From Leishmania martiniquensis (taxonomy: Eukaryota; Euglenozoa; Kinetoplastea; Trypanosomatida; Trypanosomatidae), in NCBI RefSeq assembly GCF_017916325.1, contig NC_090166.1, positions 45,001 to 109,000 on the forward strand: a stretch of DNA of 64,000 nt. Direction: 5' to 3'. Below, in pieces: positions 9,020-16,131 of this stretch. Position 1 is the stretch's first letter. Every line of letters begins with the position of its first letter. Made by a program: the position numbers and the translations under genes. The notes under the pieces are model-generated. The model worked only from the letters and a program-made list of their open reading frames with translations. It was not told the DNA's origin and searched no databases.

Positions 9020-10381
9020 TTAGCTGAGGAGGCCCTCCCTGCCAAGGGCAAACGTCTTCGTCTTGTTATCTTTGCCGCAGCTGGCGATGACGGAATGACC
9101 CACGTACGTGACGTCCAGCACGCCGTCGGTGTGCATTGTATCCAGCGTAAGCAAAGTCGTGTTGGCGCACCGTAGGTCATACACGCGCACCGTCGCGTCT
9201 TCGCTGGCGACGGCAAAGAGGTGGCTACTGCCGTGCCCGGCATCTCCCTCCTGTGCATCCCACAGCCACGCCACACTGTAGAGCCACTGGCGCGGGCCGC
9301 CGAAGGTCTTCACGCAGACCTTCTCTCGCGTGTCGAAGAGTCGGGCACGACTGTCTGTGCAGGCCGCCAGCAGAAGATCTGCCGCTGCGCTGTTGCCTGC
9401 CGGCCTCACAGCGATGCAATTGATGGGGTGGTCCCCTTTGAACTGAGACTGCAGCTGCGCTTCTTCCGTGTCGAGGCATTTAATGTGGCCGTCGAGGCCG
9501 GCCGAATAATGCCGCGCGGCACCGTGGGAAGCAGAAAAGCGGCTGCAAAGGACTGGTCGACTGTGATCAGTGAAGGTGATGAGCGGTGCCTTCTTCGACG
9601 GCACCGTGTCGCCCCCTATCATCTGTTCCCACTGGAACACCTTCACGGTGCTGTCCCACGAAGCGGTGGCTACCAGCTTGCCCTCACCTGGGGAAATGGC
9701 GACCGAGTCGGCACCGTCAGCGTGGGCGTGGATAGAGCCCAGAAGCAGCATGCGACTGTTGGCGCTATCCACCTTCCAGGCGGCCACGCTGCCGTCCTTG
9801 CTTGCGCTGGCAAAGAGGAAGTCCCTGTCGAGCCGGGCACGTTTGCGACTTGTCTTGCTGCTCGTTCCGCTATCGGCCAGCGCGACGGGGTGGAGGGCCA
9901 CCTCCTTGACAGCTTCACGGTGGAAAGAGCCGAGGGCGACGCAGTTCTCACCGTCCCAAAGTCGTACGCAGTGATCGTACGCACCAGTCAAGAGCAACTC
10001 CGCGTTCTCGCAATACGGGGCGCGCACGCTACTCACCCAATCATCGTGCGGAAGTAGGGCGCCCTCCTTCGCCTGCAGGGCGGGAGTGTACTCGATGTTG
10101 AGAAGTTCTTCGTAGCTGATGCCGCGGCGCTGCAGGAAGCGGTGCAGTGTTGTGCCAATGTACTCGTCCTTGTAAAGGAAGTCGAAGTTCTGCGCCTCAA
10201 CGCCCAGCACACACTGCACAAGCTGATTGAGCCCGTCTGGCAGCACGTTGAGCGGCACGGCGTAGTTCTGCTCCGGCATAGACTTGGGGTAGGTGGTTGT
10301 GAAGAAGGTAACCATAGCACTACCCCCGCTGGCTCCGTTTGTAGCCGGTGTGGGCGAGGCATTGCTGACAGTAGTCATCAT
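9020..10381 (-). CDS. YTM1: YTM1/WDR12-like ribosome biogenesis WD40 protein
   Basis: A 453-residue WD40 protein. Residues about 22-110 form the NLE domain: VTFFTTTYP, YAVPLNVLPDGLNQLVQ, FDFLYKDEYIGTTLHRFLQRRGISYEELLNIEY, then HDDWVSSV, which is typical of YTM1/WDR12. That domain docks on the midasin AAA ATPase to release the PeBoW (NOP7-ERB1-YTM1) complex from pre-60S particles. The rest is a WD40 propeller with recognisable blades (GAYDHCVRLWDGE, ATASWDSTVKVFQWE, ASEDATVRVYDLR, IASCGKDNKTKTFALG). Two consecutive ATGs (10381 and 10378) start the frame; a pyrimidine run with AG lies about 20 bases upstream. No truncation or missing blade is evident. Confidence 0.94.
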   Translation of the reverse strand: MMTTVSNASPTPATNGASGGSAMVTFFTTTYPKSMPEQNYAVPLNVLPDGLNQLVQCVLGVEAQNFDFLYKDEYIGTTLHRFLQRRGISYEELLNIEYTPALQAKEGALLPHDDWVSSVRAPYCENAELLLTGAYDHCVRLWDGENCVALGSFHREAVKEVALHPVALADSGTSSKTSRKRARLDRDFLFASASKDGSVAAWKVDSANSRMLLLGSIHAHADGADSVAISPGEGKLVATASWDSTVKVFQWEQMIGGDTVPSKKAPLITFTDHSRPVLCSRFSASHGAARHYSAGLDGHIKCLDTEEAQLQSQFKGDHPINCIAVRPAGNSAAADLLLAACTDSRARLFDTREKVCVKTFGGPRQWLYSVAWLWDAQEGDAGHGSSHLFAVASEDATVRVYDLRCANTTLLTLDTMHTDGVLDVTYVGHSVIASCGKDNKTKTFALGREGLLS

Positions 10382-10994
10382 GTGGGCGAAGGATAAGGAC
10401 TCGTTGAAAGGGGCGGGGGCTTAAGTAGGAGGGAAGGGTCCGCTGTGTTCACAAGGAAGGAAGCGACCAATGAGACAGTCGTTGAGTGGATAGAGGAAGG
10501 GAAGGGATAGTGGTGGTGGGGAGAGGGTAGCAGGTGAGGGTCTCTCGCTGCGCGTGCTGAAGCGGAGGCCGGGCGGTGGCGGGATAGGGAAAAGTGGGCA
10601 CAAAAGGAGTGACGCCCGCGACGTCGCCTGTTACCGCACATCCAAGAGGCGGCCTACAGGGATCGAGGAGACCCGTGAGACGGAGCTGAGGGCACTGAAC
10701 ACTTCAGAGACCAGTGCGGGGCGAGTGCGCCCGGCTCAGTGAGCGGTATCATTCGCCTTCGTAGAAAAGCTAAAGAAGCAGCGCTGTGGAGAGTGTACAA
10801 AGATCTTTATGCCAGAGGATTAGGCGTGGAGGGGGGCCACACGGCCTGTCTTTTGCCTGAGCAGTTCAGTGCCTCTCTGAGGGGAGCGTCTCACAGACAC
10901 TGAGAGCGCGCCTGCTGCCAGAGCACGAAGACGGCTGCCCCCCAGTCGTTTCAACGTCGCGGCTATTTCGTTTTCGCTTCTTCTAGTCTCCCAT
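10382..10994. other. Intergenic region
   Basis: Minus-strand pyrimidine-rich stretches around 10410-10535 likely serve splicing of YTM1. No coding region is supported. Confidence 0.4.
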
Positions 10995-11156
10995 TCACTG
11001 CGGTTGCACACGCCCCTTCACCGGCGGCGTCACCGACGCGGTAATAGAAGTGTTCATGTAGACGATGAAGAGGGCTAATGCAAAGAAAAAGAGCAGCATG
11101 GACCAGATGGCGACGTCACCGCTGCGCCAACTCCATGGTCGGCGGATTGCCGTCAT
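10995..11156 (-). CDS. Putative 53-residue single-pass membrane protein
   Basis: A very short frame: MTAIRRPWSWRSGDVAIWS, then a clear hydrophobic helix MLLFFFALALFIVYM at about residues 20-34, then a short polar tail TSITASVTPPVKGRVQPQ. A long pyrimidine tract (minus strand, about 11388-11412) with AG dinucleotides lies 230 bases upstream, so an independent spliced transcript is plausible. The size and layout (basic N-terminus, one membrane span, short tail) resemble small accessory subunits of membrane complexes, but I do not recognise the family. The open frame extends upstream without typical coding composition, so the ATG at 11156 is the sensible start. It could be chance; conservation in other Leishmania would decide. 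Confidence 0.5.
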   Translation of the reverse strand: MTAIRRPWSWRSGDVAIWSMLLFFFALALFIVYMNTSITASVTPPVKGRVQPQ

Positions 11157-11671
11157 CGTCAGGTGATGGCCGCCGTCGCCGTATCTTGCACGATCGGCAC
11201 CCTCTTTGGCGAGATGTCTTGCCCAGCGAGAGCAAGACCAGAGTGCTGATCGTGACAGGGCAGAATCGGGAAGGCTGAGCCGATTGCCTCGTGCAGTGGG
11301 GGGAAGGGACTGCCGGTGCTTTATGTGTCGGCGCCTGCCGCTGGCAGCCTTGTTGAGGTGCTTAGCCGAGGCGATGCGTACGCCTGGAGAGGAGGGGGAG
11401 GGAAGGGAAAGCGTACACACAAGCACACGCACACACACTTACATGTGCGTGTATATGGAAGGGGATGGAGAGGCGGTGATGACGCGTATCGACATGAGGA
11501 CAGCAGAAGAGAGACAGCCGAGGACGGGGAAGGAGTGGGATGGTGGGGGAGGGCAACGGGCAGTCAAAGAGACACGCAGGCAGACGCATAGGCGCGGAGG
11601 AGGGAGGATATGTGCGAGCCGATTTACGGTGGGCCCATGACATGTTTCTGTCGGCCTCTGGCGAGAGAAGG
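11157..11671. other. Intergenic region with CA-rich tract and long pyrimidine run
   Basis: Includes the minus-strand pyrimidine tract near 11388-11412, a CA-rich tract at about 11416-11440 and purine-rich plus-strand sequence 11500-11610. No further gene is supported. Confidence 0.4.
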
Positions 11672-12259
11672 CTAAAGATAGCAGAGTGCGTGAGCGGAGA
11701 GCGCGAGAAGCGAACAAGGGGGGGACCTCTCAGGCGCGTATGCCAGATGTGTCCTTGGCAGTGGCGGTGGCGGCGGCAAGGAAGACGTCATCGTAGTCGA
11801 CGCGCCCTCCATGAGGGGGAGCAGGGCCTGAGAGGTGAGGTACACAAACGCATCGTCCTGCCCACGATAGCTGCCAGTGCCAGACACTTCGGTGAGCAGC
11901 AGCAGGTACTCTCGGGTGTTCTGCGAATCGATACGGTGCACGGCTGAACCATCGGCATCGCCGCGTAAGACGCTCGATGCAAGGGCCGCAAGGGTGCTCA
12001 TGCGCTGCTGACGCACGCGCAAGCAGCACAGGATCGCAATGTAGTCATCTGCAAACACAAGTGGGTGGTCCAGGACAAACGTGTTGTGACCATAAAAGAG
12101 TCCTTGTTGCATCGTGGGTGGCTTCCACAGAGGCACACAAAGACCGCACGGGGCGACAGTGACGTCCGTGACAACGTCGACGAGGGGCGCGTCGGTCAGG
12201 TCGAATTCTAGCGTGCGATCCTCTGGCTGATACCGGGCAGCGAAGAGAATGCACTCCAT
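11672..12259 (-). CDS. Conserved-looking unknown protein; C-terminal frame uncertain
   Basis: A 195-residue frame beginning MECILFAARYQPEDRTLEFDL. It looks like a compact mixed alpha/beta soluble domain (APLVDVVTDVTVAP, VFADDYIAILCCLRV, REYLLLLTEVSGTGS). I do not recognise the family. The start at 12259 follows a strong pyrimidine tract and CGCAG (near 12317), with a short out-of-frame upstream ATG in between. The last 40 residues are suspicious: they are proline-rich and read straight through a pyrimidine tract. In another frame the sequence ends GGRVDYDDVFLAAATATAKDTSGIRA with a stop at 11730, which looks more like a real C-terminus. The two frames meet at a run of five C (complement of 11815-11819), so an indel there is likely. 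Confidence 0.6.
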   Translation of the reverse strand: MECILFAARYQPEDRTLEFDLTDAPLVDVVTDVTVAPCGLCVPLWKPPTMQQGLFYGHNTFVLDHPLVFADDYIAILCCLRVRQQRMSTLAALASSVLRGDADGSAVHRIDSQNTREYLLLLTEVSGTGSYRGQDDAFVYLTSQALLPLMEGASTTMTSSLPPPPPLPRTHLAYAPERSPPCSLLALSAHALCYL

Positions 12260-12683
12260 CGGCGCCTTCGAGTGCGCGTCTCTATGCCGAGACCTGCGCG
12301 TGTCATGCAATGCCACCGCCTGCGAGTGGGCCGGGAGGGAGGGAGGAGAGGTACTGATGCGTAAAGAAGAAAGTATCACCATCATGGGCGGCAAGCGGAT
12401 GAGAGCGAGGCGTCCACGGTCGCCGTGCACCCTACGCGTATGCCGGAACCGCACGCCCTCGCCGAACTCCTTCCCAGAAGCCGAGTCCTGGGCCTCCGTG
12501 GAGAGCGGACGCCACAACCGCAAAACTGAGCTCACTGCGACGCACGCGCGCGTTTTTGTTTTTCAGTCCTCACACGCCTACCACTTCGGCGGATGGCGCA
12601 CCCTCAACGCCAACAACCGCCTTACGCACACGCCCACGCCGCACGTGCATGGCTTACGGGCACAATGATCTGCCGCTGACCTC
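12260..12683. other. Intergenic region with splice tract
   Basis: Holds the pyrimidine tract and CGCAG acceptor (about 12316-12350) of the gene ending at 11672, and the presumed 3' UTR of the CLP1-like gene. Nothing else is seen. Confidence 0.4.
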
Positions 12684-14252
12684 TCAGCTCTTCAGCAACT
12701 CCTCTGTGATGAGGAAGCAGAGGCCGAGCTCCTTGTCGAGCGGGCAGCCGCTCACCAGCAGCGTTAGCCGCTCCGCCGTCACGGACTCCACCAGTGCAAA
12801 CCCAAGAACGGTCCCTTGCCGGATGCTCTGTTCGAATACGTGGAAAGGAAGCCGATGCAGCTCCCCGTCAGGCGTGCGCTCGTACTCCGTCGCCGTGCTG
12901 ATCGCAACAATGTGGTCCTTCAGAGCAACGTCCTGCAGGGTGACGAACGACACCGCCGCCACATCGGCCTTCTGCCGGTTCGCGTCCTCACCGTCCATCA
13001 TCGGCAACAGTGTCGACATGGCGTCGATCGCTGCGGCGCCGACGGTGGCGACGCGCACCTGCGAGGCCTCGAGGGTGACGAGGGTCGGCTTCACCGGTGA
13101 GGTCGGGGTGCCGAAGAAGTACTGCAGCCACCGCTGGCGCTTCCAAAGCAGCACCGGCACCGAGCGAACGAGTTCGACAGAGTCGAAGAGAAAGAGCTTA
13201 AAGTGCTGCCCGCCGCCGCAGGCTACTTCGGGTGGCACCTCCCAGCGTGGATCGAGCATGGACTGCACAATGTCCATCGACGTCTCACCACCAAAGCGCT
13301 CCCATGCGCGCTGCACCAGCTTCCACCGTAGCCACGAACTGCCGATGACGCAAACGTGGTCGATGTCGGCCAACGCAATGGTATCCAGGAGAGTGTCGAG
13401 CGGGTTTGTCTGCGCCTTATTGCGCCCCACTTCGGCAGGTGCAGGGTAGTTCGAAGCTGATGGGTCGACGCTCGAGCCGGCCGCTGCCGCTGCCTCTTCT
13501 GCCTGCTCCACTTCCTGCGGCTCTAGCACGCCAAAATCAAAGAACAGCCCGCCCACGCGGCAACGCTCACTGCGCGCCATCTTGGACATGCCGTGTGGCA
13601 ACAACTGCTGCACCCAGTGTAAATACAGCCGAGGGTTAGTTGTGCGTGACTGCCCCACCTGGGCATACAGCGCCGGCGTCAGATTCATCTCCTCCTCAAT
13701 GTCCATGCAATGCTGAGCGTGGAAGAGGGCTATACTTCCGGGGAAAGCGAAAGAGGGGGTGTCCAGGACCCCGTCGAGCAGCAAGGGGTGGTAGCCAAGG
13801 CGTACCGCGAAGTTGCTAAGCCAGCGGACATAGGTGCTCGCCCCACTGTGGTGGCGGTCACTCACAACCAGCACGCGAGGACCGACGTCGTCGCGGCTGC
13901 GGGCGTCTACTCGTGCCCTCTCCAAGTGGGAGTGAAAATCGAGGAGGGAGCGTACCCACGTTGCACCGAGCGAGGTCGCATAGCAGCGCTGCAGCACCGT
14001 CGGCGGTGCCACCAGTGACAAGGTACACCCGGTGGCGGTGAAGATACTGAGGGAGCGGCCCGGCGGGAGGTGCACTGGTACTTCCGGAATGAGCTCCGTC
14101 CCGAACACCTCTGCCCGCGCTGCAGTGGATGTGCCGTCTTCCTCCACCTGTTTTCGAAGCGTTACCTTCGACAGCTGTGTGGAGGATAGTGAAGTGATGA
14201 TGCGCAGCTCGCAGAAGGAGCCGAGGACGTACACGCGCTCCAACGCCACCAT
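12684..14252 (-). CDS. CLP1: CLP1-like mRNA 3'-end processing factor with degenerate P-loop
   Basis: A 522-residue protein collinear with CLP1, the RNA-kinase-fold subunit of cleavage factor II (pre-mRNA 3'-end cleavage) and, in some organisms, of tRNA endonuclease complexes. The N-terminal domain has AEVFGTELIPEV and IFTATGCTLSL; the kinase-like domain begins GPRVLVVSDRHHSGASTYVR near residue 125, followed by NFAVRLGYHPLLLD and FPGSIALFH; the C-terminal domain carries RQRWLQYFFGTP and ends with AFALVESV-like strands and LTLLVSGCPL. The Walker A consensus GKS/T is GAST here: the ATP-binding lysine is alanine. An insertion of acidic/alanine residues (EAAAAAGSSVDPSA) sits mid-domain. The start at 14252 is well supported: 14265-14298 is a pyrimidine tract ending CTGCAG, 12 bases before the ATG. 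Kinase activity is therefore unlikely; a scaffold role is inferred. Confidence 0.87.
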   Translation of the reverse strand: MVALERVYVLGSFCELRIITSLSSTQLSKVTLRKQVEEDGTSTAARAEVFGTELIPEVPVHLPPGRSLSIFTATGCTLSLVAPPTVLQRCYATSLGATWVRSLLDFHSHLERARVDARSRDDVGPRVLVVSDRHHSGASTYVRWLSNFAVRLGYHPLLLDGVLDTPSFAFPGSIALFHAQHCMDIEEEMNLTPALYAQVGQSRTTNPRLYLHWVQQLLPHGMSKMARSERCRVGGLFFDFGVLEPQEVEQAEEAAAAAGSSVDPSASNYPAPAEVGRNKAQTNPLDTLLDTIALADIDHVCVIGSSWLRWKLVQRAWERFGGETSMDIVQSMLDPRWEVPPEVACGGGQHFKLFLFDSVELVRSVPVLLWKRQRWLQYFFGTPTSPVKPTLVTLEASQVRVATVGAAAIDAMSTLLPMMDGEDANRQKADVAAVSFVTLQDVALKDHIVAISTATEYERTPDGELHRLPFHVFEQSIRQGTVLGFALVESVTAERLTLLVSGCPLDKELGLCFLITEELLKS

Positions 14253-14264
14253 TTTGTGCGGATC

Positions 14265-14298
14265 CTGCAGAGAGACGGGGACAGAGAAAAGGGGAGTA
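14265..14298 (-). promoter_or_regulatory. Trans-splice acceptor of the CLP1-like gene
   Basis: On the minus strand, an almost pure pyrimidine run (CTCCCCTTTTCTCTGTCCCC and on) ends in CTGCAG, then 12 bases of leader, then ATG in a good context (AAAATGG). The open frame runs through this tract, so it fixes the start of the downstream protein. Confidence 0.65.
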
Positions 14299-14752
14299 AG
14301 CCGAGTGGCGGTGATGAACAACAAGGGTAGTCATGCCAGTCCGAGCGAGCGGGCGAAGAGGGAAGGGCAGAGAGGACGGCAGGATGAGGAAGGAGGGACG
14401 TGGTGCGGAGCGCCTACCAAAGACAGTGTCACCCCTTCATACGTGTGCCGCTACTTCTGCTATCCTCTCCCCCCTTTCCCACGCCCACGCGGCTTTTCCC
14501 TTTTCTTCATGCGGGCCTATGCATGCGCGCAGTCACACACACACACACACGCACCATGGGACGCCGATGCTCTCCCACTTCAGCTGTCTCTTCGCTTTCG
14601 TTGGGCGAGCTTCTTTACGATGTTGCGCTGCGACAGCAGGGAGTGGACTCGGGAGCGTAAAGCACCCCTGGTCACCCTCGTCCCCATCACCCCCCCGAAA
14701 CCGCACTCCAAGAGGCAGGATGCACATGCTGCCGCCACGCCACTGTCCGCAT
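14299..14752. other. Intergenic region with CA microsatellite
   Basis: Contains an uninterrupted CA run at 14534-14550 and no credible gene. Confidence 0.45.
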
Positions 14753-15379
14753 TCACCGCCGGTCATGCGCTGCAGTCTCTACAATCCAGCTGTTGTACCC
14801 GGTGGGCAGTGACGGCCGCGCAGCCGCCGGCTGGGGAACAAGCTGCTCTTCCACAATGCCGTGGTCGTTTACGGTGGCTCGTCGAAGTAGGTGAGCCTCT
14901 TGCAGCACCTGCGCGACGGCGAGCAACACGTCTGTGTCGCCCTGCAGCATCGCTTTGGCGTGCTCTCGCTCCACCGGGTCGTCCATCTGGCGGCGCAGCT
15001 CCTTGATGATGCTGTACACCTCCGCTGTGGCGATGCCGTGTACTTTGGCTGGGGCGTGAACCGGCGGTAGTGGAGGCAGCGGGTACACCTGCATCTCTTC
15101 CTCCTCTTCCTCGTCGCTTTCATCACCGTTGTCTGCCTCCTCGTCGTCTTCAACGTCTTCTTCGTCGCCCTCTTCGTCAGCAGCGTCACCCTCGTCCTCC
15201 TCTCCATCCTGCTCGGCGTCACTGCCCGCGGAGGAAGTAGCACTCGACTCAGACGCCGTCGCTTCGTTCTGCTGCGCCTCCTCGTCCTCCTCCACGTTAG
15301 CCATGGCCGTCTGCTCCTCACCCACCTTCTCCGCTACTGTGAGATGCGACTCGTGGACATCCGTGGAAGACGGCTCCAT
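14753..15379 (-). CDS. Acidic protein of unknown function
   Basis: A 208-residue protein beginning MEPSSTDVHESHL. Residues about 30-95 are an almost continuous acidic, disordered stretch (DGEEDEGDAADEEGDEEDVEDDEE, ending DEEEEEEMQVYPLP). The C-terminal third has a predicted helical module (VHGIATAEVYSIIKELRRQMDD, EREHAKAMLQGDTDVLLAVAQVLQEAHLL) that looks folded and may be the conserved part. Such acidic tails occur in histone-binding, nucleolar and chromatin-associated proteins; that is only a compositional hint. The ATG at 15379 was preferred over 15448 because the stretch between them has UTR-like composition. I do not recognise a named family. Confidence 0.75.
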   Translation of the reverse strand: MEPSSTDVHESHLTVAEKVGEEQTAMANVEEDEEAQQNEATASESSATSSAGSDAEQDGEEDEGDAADEEGDEEDVEDDEEADNGDESDEEEEEEMQVYPLPPLPPVHAPAKVHGIATAEVYSIIKELRRQMDDPVEREHAKAMLQGDTDVLLAVAQVLQEAHLLRRATVNDHGIVEEQLVPQPAAARPSLPTGYNSWIVETAAHDRR

Positions 15380-16131
15380 GGGACCACGTCTCTCTTTTTC
15401 TCTGAGTGCGATTGGACACTGGCTGCCGATGAAAGGAGGCGTGAGCACGGAGGAGTGTAGAGAAGATTCCGTTGTGTGGCAGTCAAGGCTACGGTGAAGT
15501 TCTTATGGGGCAGTTGGGGGAGTCGAAGGGAGAGAGAGAGAGTATGACAGTGACAGGGGGTGCACGGCGTAGTGGCAGCGAGATGGCGTTGGTGATTGTG
15601 GTGTTCGTGTGTGTTTAAGTGGGGGGGGGGGAATCGGCCCGCAAAAGCAAAGATGCGGTCCACGCGATAGAGTGAGTGAGCACCACCGCCACCCCGCGCA
15701 CGCATCTGCTGTAGGCGCCCATCTTTCAGTCTCCTCTCTATCCCTCGTGCAGTGGCGGCGACATTTCGTGCGGCTCGTCAGGGCACGCGAGACGCGGGTG
15801 TGGCCACGTGTGGCGCTGCGAGAGAGAGAGATGAGAGAGACACCTGCCAACTGTACTTCGCTGGGTCACTATTGTTCTCGCGAGAATCGTGAGGGATGCC
15901 ATGCAACAGTGGTGCAGGCAAGTGGGGTGAGAGTGTACATCGTCCACATCAGCGCCAACAGTGGAAGCTGCGGCGTACATGAGAAAAAGAGAGAGAGCGC
16001 GCGTACACACACACAGAGAGACAGGCAGACAGACGCGTTACACAGAGAGCGGGCGGGGCGCAGGGTGCGGGCGACAGGGTCCACGCTGCCCAAGAGACGG
16101 CACTGTCCACGTAACGATTGCTGCTCACGCC
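15380..16131. other. Intergenic region with G11 homopolymer and GA-rich tracts
   Basis: Contains a run of eleven G at 15621-15631 and several GA-rich (pyrimidine-rich on the coding strand) tracts, for example 15530-15542, 15820-15842 and 15985-16025. No coding region is supported. Confidence 0.45.

Noticed and set aside
14032..15006. 324-codon plus-strand frame
   Set aside because: Spans the CLP1 5' end, its splice site and the acidic gene on the opposite strand; no protein features.
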